From DATIXD01 sp035518875 (GTDB lineage Bacteria; Pseudomonadota; Gammaproteobacteria; Methylococcales; Methylococcaceae), in assembly GCA_035518875.1 (NCBI GenBank), contig DATIXD010000159.1:1-19711 (forward strand): a stretch of 19,711 nucleotides of DNA, in the 5' to 3' direction. Positions 7,065 through 16,213 of the stretch are shown here, one piece after another; the stretch's first letter is position 1; every line of letters starts with the position of its first letter. The notes beneath the pieces are model-generated. The model was not told the origin of the DNA. It saw only the letters and a list, made by a program, of their open reading frames with translations, and did not search any database. The position numbers and the translations under genes are program-made.

Positions 7065-7604
7065 ATGATCGTGAAATTCAAGCAGACCACCGCCATCGGC
7101 CTGATTATCGGGCTGTTGGCGGTTACCCCGATCTCTTTTGCTTACGAATCCGATTCGGATTTCAAAGCCGCTCCAAAACCCTATCTTGCCCAGGAGGACA
7201 TCGACGATCCCGAAGCGGTCGAAGGCGATTTCGAGGAGCGTGTTCGGGTGATGCAGGAATGGTTGCGCAGACGTGAGGCCGAACGCCGCCATCAGGACTG
7301 GGGATTCGATGTCGTCAGCCCGCAGGAGTCGCCCGTCGCACGGCCATCTTCTTCAAACTATTTCGAAGAGCACGGTTACGACGAGCGCGGTTTCCGCCGT
7401 CTGGACGGGAACGTGCGCGTGAAGTTGCGCGGGGTGCAGGACGATTCGGAGCAGCAAACCCCGCAAGGCGGTTGGGATTCATCAGCCGGTCAGCTCGATG
7501 CAACCCGAAAGCCTTTCAAATCTTCGGATCATGCGCCGCGATTGAGTCGCGCGAATAAAACTTCGGGTCGGGCCAGGGGCAAGGTGTCTTCCAGACATCG
7601 TTAG
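7065..7604 (+). CDS. Small secreted protein of unknown function
   Basis: The 179-residue product starts MIVKFKQTTAIGLIIGLLAV and has a clear Sec signal peptide ending near PISFA, with likely cleavage before YESDSD. The mature part is strongly hydrophilic. It contains an EERVRVMQEWLRRREAERRH helix-forming segment and a basic, Ser/Arg-rich tail. I recognise no domain. It follows apt by about 40 bases on the same strand and could be read through from it. It is convergent with the ATPase gene, and only 30 bases separate the two stop codons. ATG 7065 is preferred over an in-frame TTG at 7059. It is probably a lineage-specific periplasmic protein. Confidence 0.7.
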   Translation: MIVKFKQTTAIGLIIGLLAVTPISFAYESDSDFKAAPKPYLAQEDIDDPEAVEGDFEERVRVMQEWLRRREAERRHQDWGFDVVSPQESPVARPSSSNYFEEHGYDERGFRRLDGNVRVKLRGVQDDSEQQTPQGGWDSSAGQLDATRKPFKSSDHAPRLSRANKTSGRARGKVSSRHR

Positions 7605-7634
7605 GTTTTCGTCAAACCAAGGCCGGGAAAGACG

Positions 7635-8753
<1,119 letters not shown>

Positions 8754-8762
8754 GGGGCCGCT

Positions 8763-10832
8763 TCAGTCGAAAAAATTCTCGAAGCCGATCAAGGGGAGGG
8801 CACGCTGCATGATGGGATCGGCCGCGAAGTGTTTTTGCACGGCATGATCCCCCAGATGGTTCGCCAGGGCGATGAGGATCATGGCTTGATTGAGGCAGAG
8901 ATATTGGTAGGCGACCACGCCTGATTTCGGGTCGACCGCGTCGTAAAAGCCGAAGTCACCGTAGATCGGATAGCGCTGAGCCAACTGGCGCAGGTTGGCG
9001 CTGGCAGCCTCTGGTTCGGTGAGGAGCGCCAGCGCCGCCGCGTGTGGCGTCACCGCGCCTTCCGGGTAACCCAACGAGCCCAGGATGTGAACGCCGTATT
9101 CGGTATATCGCTCCGATCCCGGCATCGAACTGGGCGACATCCCCCAGACCGGATAGCCCAGTTCCTCCAGGGCGTAACGGCGCTGGATTTCGGTGTGAAT
9201 CTCCCCGTTCCTCCCCAGATTTGCGGGTGCGTAGCGCTTTTCATCCAACACCAGCGCGGGCATCAGCGCCTCGAACAGGCTGCCTCCCCAGGAGGGCACG
9301 TAGCGGTAATCGCGCCATTGATAATAGCCGCCGATCCAGTGAAAGCCGCGCTCGGTCTTTTCCCGGCGATTCAGGGGTTGGTTCGACTGCCAGGTAAATT
9401 CATTGGGAAAGGTGCGCGCCATGGCGAACCAGTGCTCTTCCGGCGCCTCGCCCTTGCCGATGGCGATCAGGCTGCCGATCCGCGATTCGGCGTAGAGCGC
9501 CCCGTAATGCATGTTGTTGCGCAGCCCCAAGTTCACGTAATAGCCGTGGGACATGAGCTTCCACTGGTCATCGTAAAAAAAGCGGTAGTCGCCCTGCTCG
9601 ATCAGCCGGGTGCAACGTTCGTGAATTTCGGGAAAAGCCATGCGCGCCGCCATCAGCCCGGCGGTCAGCCAGGAGGAGTCGACGAAGGAAATGAAATTGC
9701 TGGTGCGCTCCAGGGTGGTGGTGTTGTAGTAGTTGTAATAAAAGCCGTGGTAGGTTTCCATCTGTTCCAGGGCGGCCAGGGTGAGGCGCAGTCTTTCCAG
9801 GGCTTGCTCCCGCTCGATGAGTTTCAGCTCATGGGCCGCGACGATGGCCAGCAGATGAAAGCCGATGTTGGTGACGCCGGTGTAATCGCCGATGCGAGCG
9901 TCTGCAAGCTCAACCGAGCCGTTGCCGAAGTGGATGCGATCCAGGGGCAGGCCGTGCGCCTTGTCGGTCAGGGCGTCGATGCCGCGCCAGGTGTCCAGGG
10001 CGAGGCGGCGCAGGAATTCGCGTCCGTCCGTCGGGAGCGTGGCAGGATCGATCAGCAGCTGTTGGGGCCAGCCAGCCAGGCGGTCCTTGAGGTGGGGACG
10101 AGCCGCTGTTTCTCCGCCGAAGGCTTCTTCCCAGGCTTTTTTCTTCCACGCCACGACCAAGTCGTCTGCGCCGGGGCCGGGATGGCCGGTTTTGATCAGG
10201 GCGATGTCGTCGATGAAATAACCGCCTTGCGGGATGCGGGTGTCGCGGGCATGCAGGGCGAAAACCAATTCGGACAGGTTGGTCCAGTCGCGGATGCCGA
10301 TCATCTCCTTCAGCGGCACCATCACCCGCCGCCATTCGCCGTCGATGCCGCCGACCACGGAACCGCCTTCCTCCCGAAGGCCCGCGACGGTGGGATGGGG
10401 TCGTCTGAATTCCACCTCGATCTGCTTGTTAAAATCCTCGGCGGAATCCCCCTTGATCCAGAAAGCCAGATGATCGTAGTCGGAGGCGTCCAGCCCGCGC
10501 AGTTGCAGGACCAAGTCGATTTCCTGAACCTGCCCGGCGGTTTCGTTATTGGCTGAAACTCCTGGCATGATGTAGCTCAGGTGCAGGTCGCGGGTCGGCT
10601 TGCCCTCGCGCTCGACGTTCTCCAGGCTGAAGCGGAAGCCGGCATCCGGTTTGTCTTCAGGCGCGGCGCGCCAGTCCTGTTTGAGGGCATCTTCACCGAG
10701 GTTTTCGAAATCGGCCAATGTCACTTGTTTCAACACCGACTCTAAAGAGGCAGCATGATCATCGCCTTGGCTCAAGGAACTGATTAGTGCGAGAGACAGG
10801 ATGAGAAAGATCGGCAGCGTTTTGGTCAACAC
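8763..10832 (-). CDS. Secreted glucoamylase-like (PF10091/GH144-type) glycosidase with N-terminal carbohydrate-binding-like domain
   Basis: From the proposed GTG at 10832 the product is 689 residues, beginning with an LTKTLPIFLILSLALISSL signal peptide. Residues about 38-200 look like a beta-sandwich carbohydrate-binding module (IDLVLQLRGLDASDYDHLAF, GIDGEWRRVMVPL, then YFIDDIALIKTG). The rest resembles the (alpha/alpha)6 glucoamylase-like domain of endo-beta-1,2-glucanases and cyclic beta-1,2-glucan synthases: SFVDSSWLTAGL, SWGGSLFEALMP (514-525), VWGMSPSS (562-569), then PEGAVTPHAAALAL and GFYDAVDP (628-635). Expected location is the periplasm, or outside the cell. The frame stays open upstream to 11168, but that part is low-complexity and overlaps the hairpin region, so a start near the signal peptide is preferred; TTG at 10829 or 10835 are alternatives. 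Substrate is unproven; a beta-glucan is the best guess. Confidence 0.8.
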   Translation of the reverse strand: MLTKTLPIFLILSLALISSLSQGDDHAASLESVLKQVTLADFENLGEDALKQDWRAAPEDKPDAGFRFSLENVEREGKPTRDLHLSYIMPGVSANNETAGQVQEIDLVLQLRGLDASDYDHLAFWIKGDSAEDFNKQIEVEFRRPHPTVAGLREEGGSVVGGIDGEWRRVMVPLKEMIGIRDWTNLSELVFALHARDTRIPQGGYFIDDIALIKTGHPGPGADDLVVAWKKKAWEEAFGGETAARPHLKDRLAGWPQQLLIDPATLPTDGREFLRRLALDTWRGIDALTDKAHGLPLDRIHFGNGSVELADARIGDYTGVTNIGFHLLAIVAAHELKLIEREQALERLRLTLAALEQMETYHGFYYNYYNTTTLERTSNFISFVDSSWLTAGLMAARMAFPEIHERCTRLIEQGDYRFFYDDQWKLMSHGYYVNLGLRNNMHYGALYAESRIGSLIAIGKGEAPEEHWFAMARTFPNEFTWQSNQPLNRREKTERGFHWIGGYYQWRDYRYVPSWGGSLFEALMPALVLDEKRYAPANLGRNGEIHTEIQRRYALEELGYPVWGMSPSSMPGSERYTEYGVHILGSLGYPEGAVTPHAAALALLTEPEAASANLRQLAQRYPIYGDFGFYDAVDPKSGVVAYQYLCLNQAMILIALANHLGDHAVQKHFAADPIMQRALPLIGFENFFD

Positions 10833-10990
10833 CAAATGGGGTCCGTATTGTTGTTTTGCCTCTTCGGAGGAATTGGCGTTATGTGAATTCGAGTGGGTAC
10901 GATAAGGAAACGCTCGCGAGACCTGTTTGAATCGGGTTTCCGCACCCGAAGGCGGGTAACTCTCTTTTGCTCGGCCAAAACAAAGTTGCC

Positions 10991-11017
10991 AAAAACAAAT
11001 CTGCAGGCGCAGATTTG
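10991..11017 (-). terminator. Intrinsic terminator-like hairpin with T-run (minus strand)
   Basis: On the minus strand a perfect 9-bp stem (CAAATCTGC with GCAGATTTG, 11017-11009 and 11004-10996) closes a GCCT tetraloop and is followed at once by five Ts (10995-10991). That is the layout of a rho-independent terminator for minus-strand transcription, ending about 160 bases before the glycosidase start. The stem is only moderately GC-rich. Confidence 0.5.
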
Positions 11018-11340
11018 GACGCCTCTGGCGCGCGAAGCGCGAGCGCCGAGGACGGCGCGAGTCCGCAGGCCGCCCGACAGCCGAGAAAGCCCTTGCGCTG
11101 CTACGAAAACCATCCCTGATTTTCGCCCTTCGGGCCAGCCTCCGGCTGCTCAGATTTGCTCCCGGCAATTTTGGCGCTTTCGCCGGGGGACGGCAGAAGG
11201 GCGATCCTTCGCCCTCAGCCGACGCACGGCATCCCTGCCGTTCCCCTTCGGGCTGTGCTCACTCGGTACATCCAAGTACCTCGCCCTTGGGGCGGCTTGG
11301 CCGTGCAAACCGGCTGTCCTGCCGGTCTTTCCCGCCAAAA
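11018..11340 (-). ncRNA. Candidate CsrB/RsmZ-like RNA with repeated GGA-loop hairpins
   Basis: Read on the minus strand, hairpins follow one another: ACCGGC/GCCGGT with loop AGGACA (11326-11309), CGCCC/GGGCG (11294-11282), GGTAC/GTACC with loop TTGGAT (11280-11265), ACGGCA/TGCCGT with loop GGGA (11241-11226), AGGGCGA/TCGCCCT with loop AGGA (11215-11198), GGCG/CGCC (11184-11173), CAGCC/GGCTG with loop GGA (11148-11136), GCCC/GGGC (11135-11125) and CGAAAA/TTTTCG with a loop containing GGGATGG (11125-11104). Six loops hold GGA, the core that CsrA/RsmA recognises in loops. A terminator-like hairpin follows. No clear promoter or GacA-type upstream box was found. It could equally be the leader of the glycosidase mRNA or a dispersed repeat array. 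Confidence 0.35.
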
Positions 11341-11447
11341 GCTGCAGTGCTCAGCGCCGCTGAACGGGATTGAAGATCAACAGCAAGAATACCCGAAATT
11401 TACCCACTTCGTTTCACATCGAACCCAAAATAGGTCGTTGTGTTGGG

Positions 11448-13202
11448 TTACTTGACCTGAAACGGCAACATCATGCCGCTCTCCGCGTGCTCGACGATGT
11501 GACAATGCGCCATCCACTTGCCCGGATTGGATGCATCCAACAGGATGTCGACGGTCGCCCCTTGGGGGATGAGCGTCGTGTCCTGCCAGGCGGGGTTCGT
11601 GTTGCGGACACCGTTTGTTGCCAAGACCAGGAAACGCTGGCCGTGAAAATGAATCGGATGGTACATGGGATGCATGCCGTTGGGATCATTGAAGAGGCGG
11701 ATCTTGATCTTGTCGCCTTGGGTGAAATTCCAGGTTTCGATCGCCATGTTTTCCTTGCCGGTGATCTCGTCCACCATTTTCCAGACCACTGTCTTGGAAG
11801 TGGCTGCGCGATTCATCGTCGCCATCGTATCCTCCCACTCGATGCCATCGCCACTTTCTTCTTCGCCCATCGCCGCGTGTTTCATCAGGGTGCCGTCGGG
11901 CATCCGGTGTAGGCCATGTTCCCCGATGGTGCTCGCCTCCATGAGTGAATGATCCATGTCCAGAGTAAGTTTCAAATATTTCTGGGGCTCGATCGAGAAA
12001 AACGGCTCCAGTGCCGCGTTGTTCCCGGCGTCCCGGCCTTCGGTCCGCAACAGCGAAAATGCCTTTGCATAAGACCTGCTGATCGTCTGTTGGTTAACCG
12101 TCACGCTACCCAACGAGTGGGTTTTATTCGGCGTTCGGTGTTGCAAGGGGTAGTGACCCGGCCGATCGAACAGTACATCCACGACGCGCCGTTCGCCCGG
12201 CGCCAGGACCACGCTGTCCACCCAGGTCTCTTTCGGGTAACGGCCCAGATCGGCGCCGACTTGCTTCATCCGCACGCCGGGAATGGCCAGGTTGAAAACG
12301 CGTGCATTTGCCACATTCGTCAGATAAAGACGAACCACTTCGCCGCGTTTCACGGCGAAACGATGATCGGTGTCGCCGTTCGTCAGGAGGCTATTCCCGA
12401 AGCGGCCCATGAGTGCATGGTCGACAAACTCTTTGAAAAAGGGGATGCGATCGCCCGACGGATCGAGCGCGATATCGGCCAGGGCCAGAACGATTTCCCG
12501 GTTGACGGGTGGCCAATACGAGGTGTCCGTTGGCGTGACTACGACCGCGCCGTAAAGTCCCGACGCCAAGGCATAATCCGTGCGGACATGGGGATGGTAC
12601 CAGTACACACCCGGATCGGGGAATTCCAATCGGTACTCCAATGTTTCGCCGATCCGTTGAGTCTTTTGGGTCAAACCGGGCACACCGTCAAAGGCGTTCG
12701 GCAGTCGGACGCCGTGCGTATGCAAGCTCGTCTCGGTATCGCCTCGATTGCGCAAGCGGAGGGTTATTTTTCCTCCCTGGCGTACGCGCAACGTGGGGCC
12801 GGGCACGGATCCGTTGTAGGCCAGCATGCGTAGCCAGCGGCCGCCGATCTTTTTCTTGACCGGAGCGAGTTCCATTTCAATGACGTCCCCGCTGTTTAGG
12901 CTGATCGTTTCCGTGCGGCTCGCCTTCGGAAGTCCCTTTGCCCCAAGGGGGAATCGCTGTTTGAGCGATTTGTCGCGACCATTCGCCCCTCGATCCATCA
13001 TCGGGCAACTTTCATGGTCGGCGGTGACGGTGTGAAGGTCGTCAGAGCTTACGGCTGCAGCGACATGGTCGACATGGGCCGGATCGGCGGCAAGTCCCTC
13101 AGGGCCGAATAACCCCAGGAATACCATCGGTACGAATAACGCGCTAGCGCGTAACCCGAGGATTAAATTCACCGGTGCGCATTTTGTCGGAGGTGTGCAC
13201 AT
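11448..13202 (-). CDS. Periplasmic multicopper oxidase (CopA/CueO-like)
   Basis: From the ATG at 13202, preceded by AGGAG seven bases upstream, the product is 584 residues. A signal peptide covers about 1-39 (hydrophobic ALFVPMVFLGLFG, then GLAA). All four copper-binding motifs are present: HTHG (161-164), WYHPHV (201-206), HPMYHPIHFHG (511-521) and HCHIVEHAESGMM (566-578), which supplies the type 1 copper ligands with an axial Met. So the blue and trinuclear copper centres should be intact. A Met- and acid-rich segment (GEHGLHRMPDGTLMKHAAMG) precedes the third cupredoxin domain, as in copper-tolerance oxidases. Likely role: periplasmic oxidation of Cu(I) or phenolic substrates. The frame extends to 13283, but that start has no ribosome site. 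No copper ATPase or sensor gene is adjacent. Confidence 0.88.
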   Translation of the reverse strand: MCTPPTKCAPVNLILGLRASALFVPMVFLGLFGPEGLAADPAHVDHVAAAVSSDDLHTVTADHESCPMMDRGANGRDKSLKQRFPLGAKGLPKASRTETISLNSGDVIEMELAPVKKKIGGRWLRMLAYNGSVPGPTLRVRQGGKITLRLRNRGDTETSLHTHGVRLPNAFDGVPGLTQKTQRIGETLEYRLEFPDPGVYWYHPHVRTDYALASGLYGAVVVTPTDTSYWPPVNREIVLALADIALDPSGDRIPFFKEFVDHALMGRFGNSLLTNGDTDHRFAVKRGEVVRLYLTNVANARVFNLAIPGVRMKQVGADLGRYPKETWVDSVVLAPGERRVVDVLFDRPGHYPLQHRTPNKTHSLGSVTVNQQTISRSYAKAFSLLRTEGRDAGNNAALEPFFSIEPQKYLKLTLDMDHSLMEASTIGEHGLHRMPDGTLMKHAAMGEEESGDGIEWEDTMATMNRAATSKTVVWKMVDEITGKENMAIETWNFTQGDKIKIRLFNDPNGMHPMYHPIHFHGQRFLVLATNGVRNTNPAWQDTTLIPQGATVDILLDASNPGKWMAHCHIVEHAESGMMLPFQVK

Positions 13203-14016
13203 AGCCGTTCTCCTGGCGTAACGTGTAGATAGACTTCCCGTGGTTCCCCCTTCTGCGAATGATGTTTGCCAAACGAGACTCACTGAACAGGGCTTTTCGA
13301 GCGGAGTTGTAGATTAGGTAATCTCCTATGTTGATTGCAGTGAGGTCTTGCAGATGAAGAACGTGAAATATTTACAAGTTGTGGGCGTCCCGGTGCGGTG
13401 CAATGACACAACGAATGCGAGAAGGCCCGCGCAAATGCCCACCCAATACGCTAGATGCTGTCTTCGGCCTGACAGCCCGGCTGCTACCCTCATTTCTGCA
13501 CTTTTTTTCATGCAACCAAATGTTACGGGGCCTTGTAGCGTCCTTTTTTCGCCTTCGCCGATCCTAGAGCCTCGTACCTGGATAAACAGTGAAAGAATGA
13601 CCGAGAATTCAGCAAAGAGTACCCGCCGAGAGCAGTGTCCAGTGTTCCACCGTCATAGGCATATCCGCAATGACAACCATCCCGCCTTTTCGGACACCAT
13701 TAGCGCCGAATTGTGATTTCCGATGGCCGTGGGGCCTTCGCAAAGAAAAGAGGCACAAGGTTCAACAAACCCGGCCCAAAAATACACTGGCTCCTGATAA
13801 TTGAATCAACCGGACAAGTACGGGAAGTTCGTCAAGGCGGTTGGAACCGCCAGGTTTGATTTCGTGAATTCAAGGCGGTCTATCGAGCACAAGATGGCCA
13901 CGGGAACCCCGGATAGGCCGTTTCCGTGACTCGAATCCAGCCGCGGACGGCTGGCCCTCGTTCCAGGCTGTGTTAAATTGACTGCCACTAGACCCGAAGA
14001 GGCGGCACGGGCGAGC
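13203..14016. other. Intergenic region between oxidase and sugar-transport operon
   Basis: About 800 bases separate the divergent multicopper oxidase and solute-binding protein genes. No persuasive gene is seen. The only marked structure is a perfect inverted repeat at 13836-13851 (GGCGGT and ACCGCC around TGGA), about 170 bases before the lipoprotein start, which could be an operator or hairpin. Promoters for both flanking genes must lie here, but I cannot place them reliably. Base composition is lower in GC than in the flanking genes. Confidence 0.5.
13326..13511 (-). CDS. Doubtful small membrane protein
   Basis: A 61-codon frame begins MKKSAEMRVAAGLSGRRQHL and contains one hydrophobic segment (LAYWVGICAGLLAFVVSLH) that could span the membrane, then a Cys-containing tail. 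It lies upstream of the multicopper oxidase on the same strand. There is no Shine-Dalgarno before the ATG and I recognise no family, so it may be a chance frame. Confidence 0.15.
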   Translation of the reverse strand: MKKSAEMRVAAGLSGRRQHLAYWVGICAGLLAFVVSLHRTGTPTTCKYFTFFICKTSLQST

Positions 14017-15336
14017 ATGTTCAAGACGGGATTGCATGAGCTAGCAACGGCCTGGCAGTTACGCCGTCCTGCCTTGCTTTTGCTCGCGGCTGTTATTTTG
14101 GCGCTCCAGGCTGGCTGCGATTCCGGTAGCGGCAGCCCGACCTTCATCCAGTTCTGGGCAATGGGCCGGGAAGGGGAAATCGTCAAGGCGCTGCTGCCCG
14201 AGTTCGAGCGCCGCAATCCGGATTTGCGGGTGCGGGTGCAACAGATTCCCTGGAGCGCGGCCCACGAGAAGCTTTTGACCGCCTATGCGGGCGAGGCCAT
14301 GCCCGATCTGTTCCAGCTCGGCAACACCTGGGTCCCCGAATTCGTCGCCCTGAAGGCCGTTGAGCCGCTGAGCGGTCGAATCGCCCTCTCGACAGTGATT
14401 GCGAGGGACGATTTTTTTGAGGGCATACTCGAAACCAATAAGCTGAGCGGTGAGCTGTACGGCATACCTTGGTATGTGGACACGCGTGTGTTGTTCTATC
14501 GCAAAGATCTCCTGGCGCGGGCTGGTTATGGCGAGCCGCCCCGGAACTGGAAGGCTTGGCTGGAAGCAATGTCGCGGCTCAAACATCCGGGTGGCAACGA
14601 GCGCTATGCCATCCTGCTGCCCATGAACGAATGGCAGATGCCGATAATCTTGGCCTTGCAGCAGGGCGCCGGGCTGCTGCGCGATAACGCCCGTTATGGC
14701 GCGTTTAGGGACGAACCCTTCCGGCGCGCATTCACTTTTTACCTGGACTTTTTCCGCCATCAGCTTGCGCCGGCGGTCGGCGAGGCGCAAATCGCCAATC
14801 TCTATCAGGAGTTCGCCAACGGCTATTTCGCCCTGTACGTCACCGGTCCCTGGAATCTGGGCGAGTTCCGCCGCCGTTTGCCGGAAGCCCTGCAAGACAG
14901 CTGGGCGACCGCAGCCTTGCCCAGCCTCGACGAGCGTTATCCCGGCGTCTCCCTGGCCGGAGGGGCGAGTCTTGCGATGTCCCGCAATTCCTTGCATAAG
15001 ACCGAAGCTTGGCGGTTGATCGAATTCCTCGCCGAGCCTGCCCAGCAAGCGGCATTTTACCGGCTCACCGGTGATTTACCGGCGCGCAAGTCCGCCTGGG
15101 AGAACAGGGTTCTGGCCGGCGATCCTCGAGTCAGTGCTTTCCGCGAGCAATTGGAGTGCGTGGCTTCGACGCCGAAGATTCCCGAATGGGAACGCATCGC
15201 CAGCAAGGTGGCGCAATACGCGGAAAAGGCGGTGCGCGGAGAGATGGGCGAGGACGCGGCGCTCACCGCGCTTGATCACGATGTCGATCTGATTCTGGAA
15301 AAGCGGCGCTGGCTGCTGGAGCGCCGGCATGAGTGA
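14017..15336 (+). CDS. Sugar ABC transporter substrate-binding lipoprotein (family 1)
   Basis: From the ATG at 14017 the product is 439 residues with a lipoprotein signal: basic n-region, hydrophobic LLLLAAVILAL and lipobox LQAGC with the lipidated Cys at 34. The mature part has the family 1 carbohydrate-binding fold: FIQFWAMGREGEIVKALLPE, then AYAGEAMPDLFQLGNTWVPE, YGIPWYVDTRVLFYRKDLL and a C-terminal AWRLIEFLAEP segment. It should be anchored to a periplasmic membrane face and deliver an oligosaccharide to the two permeases encoded next. Its stop overlaps the first permease start by eight bases. An in-frame TTG at 13978 is an alternative, less suitable start. The substrate cannot be read from the sequence. 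Confidence 0.92.
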   Translation: MFKTGLHELATAWQLRRPALLLLAAVILALQAGCDSGSGSPTFIQFWAMGREGEIVKALLPEFERRNPDLRVRVQQIPWSAAHEKLLTAYAGEAMPDLFQLGNTWVPEFVALKAVEPLSGRIALSTVIARDDFFEGILETNKLSGELYGIPWYVDTRVLFYRKDLLARAGYGEPPRNWKAWLEAMSRLKHPGGNERYAILLPMNEWQMPIILALQQGAGLLRDNARYGAFRDEPFRRAFTFYLDFFRHQLAPAVGEAQIANLYQEFANGYFALYVTGPWNLGEFRRRLPEALQDSWATAALPSLDERYPGVSLAGGASLAMSRNSLHKTEAWRLIEFLAEPAQQAAFYRLTGDLPARKSAWENRVLAGDPRVSAFREQLECVASTPKIPEWERIASKVAQYAEKAVRGEMGEDAALTALDHDVDLILEKRRWLLERRHE

Positions 15337-16213
15337 AACATCCCTTCGCATCAATCCCGCCTTGTGGTTCGTCGCCCCGGCACTGGCGCTGATCGGTCTG
15401 TTTTTCTTTTTGCCGGTGGCCGCCGCGCTGCTGCTGAGCTTCACCGATTTCGACATCTACGCGCTGGGGGATCGGGGCACTTTGCGTTTTGTCGGCCTGG
15501 ACAATTATTTCAGATTGCTCAAGGATCCGATGTTCTGGATCGCCTTGAAGAACACGCTGTATTTCGTGGCGGTCGGCGGGCCGCTGTCGGTCGCCGTATC
15601 GCTGGGCGTCGCCTTGCTGGTCAATCACCGGCTGGTGAAGTTCAAAGGCGTTTTGCGCTCGCTGCTGTTCCTGCCGGTGGTGACGACGCTGGTGGCGGTC
15701 GCCGTGGTGTGGCGCTATCTCTATCATCCCCGTTATGGTTTCTTGAATTATGCGCTGGGACTGGTGGGGATCGGGCCGATCGACTGGCTGGGTGATCCCC
15801 GTTGGGCGATGCCGGCGATCATTCTGATGGCGATCTGGAAAAACTTCGGCTTCAACATGATCATCTTCATCGCCGGCCTTCAGAGCATTCCGACGCGTTT
15901 GTACGAAGCCGCGACGATCGATGGGGCGGATGCCTGGCGGCAGTTCCGCCACATCACCCTGCCCATGCTGGCGCCCACTTCCCTGTTCGTGACCATCATC
16001 ACCATGATCGGCTATTTCCAGTTGTTCGCAGAGCCCTACGTGATGACCCAGGGGGGGCCGGCCAACAGCACGCTGAGTGTGGCCCTGCTCATGTATCAGG
16101 AAGGCTTTCGCTGGTGGAACATGGGTTATGCGGCGGCGGTGGCGTTCGTGCTATTCGCCTGGATCCTGGCGGGCACAGTGCTTCAATTAATGTTGCGAAC
16201 GCGCGAGCCATGA
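15329..16213 (+). CDS. Sugar ABC transporter permease (MalF/UgpA type)
   Basis: The 294-residue protein has about six membrane segments, starting with WFVAPALALIGLFFFLPVAA (13-32). It carries the cytoplasmic EAA loop EAATIDGADAWRQFRHITLP at 193-212, which docks onto the ATPase. It is the first of two permease subunits of a binding-protein-dependent carbohydrate importer. Length and layout match the UgpA/short MalF group rather than enterobacterial MalF with its large periplasmic loop. The start overlaps the binding-protein gene by eight bases and the end overlaps the next permease by four bases, so the three genes are one operon. Confidence 0.94.
   Translation: MSETSLRINPALWFVAPALALIGLFFFLPVAAALLLSFTDFDIYALGDRGTLRFVGLDNYFRLLKDPMFWIALKNTLYFVAVGGPLSVAVSLGVALLVNHRLVKFKGVLRSLLFLPVVTTLVAVAVVWRYLYHPRYGFLNYALGLVGIGPIDWLGDPRWAMPAIILMAIWKNFGFNMIIFIAGLQSIPTRLYEAATIDGADAWRQFRHITLPMLAPTSLFVTIITMIGYFQLFAEPYVMTQGGPANSTLSVALLMYQEGFRWWNMGYAAAVAFVLFAWILAGTVLQLMLRTREP

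Larger units (their letters stand above)
10833..11447. other. 615-base non-coding stretch dominated by hairpins
   Basis: No convincing gene is found between the glycosidase start and the multicopper oxidase stop. The region holds a run of small perfect hairpins (11104-11326), a further CGCGC/GCGCG hairpin in the 11030s, a 9-bp hairpin with a T-run on the minus strand (10991-11017) and an ACCCG/CGGGT hairpin (10944-10957). The open frames across it are GC-rich artefacts. It is either a structured RNA or a composite of dispersed intergenic repeats. Confidence 0.6.

Noticed and set aside
9042..10556. Long plus-strand open frame of about 500 codons
   Set aside because: It is exactly antisense to the glycosidase, rich in Gly/Gln/Asp as expected from a GC-rich complement, and matches no family.
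10833..11168. N-terminal extension of the glycosidase frame
   Set aside because: The extra residues are Arg-rich, encode the hairpin elements and would bury the signal peptide about 110 residues inside the protein.
11104..11326. CRISPR array
   Set aside because: The hairpins differ in sequence and spacing, with no constant repeat or spacer length.
10893..11363. Frames across the hairpin array
   Set aside because: They arise from stop-poor GC-rich palindromes, start inside repeats and show no protein family features.
11949..12833. Plus-strand 294-codon frame
   Set aside because: Antisense shadow of the multicopper oxidase.
13806..14216. Minus-strand 136-codon frame
   Set aside because: It mostly overlaps the start of the binding-protein gene in antisense, and the Ser/Arg-rich product matches nothing.
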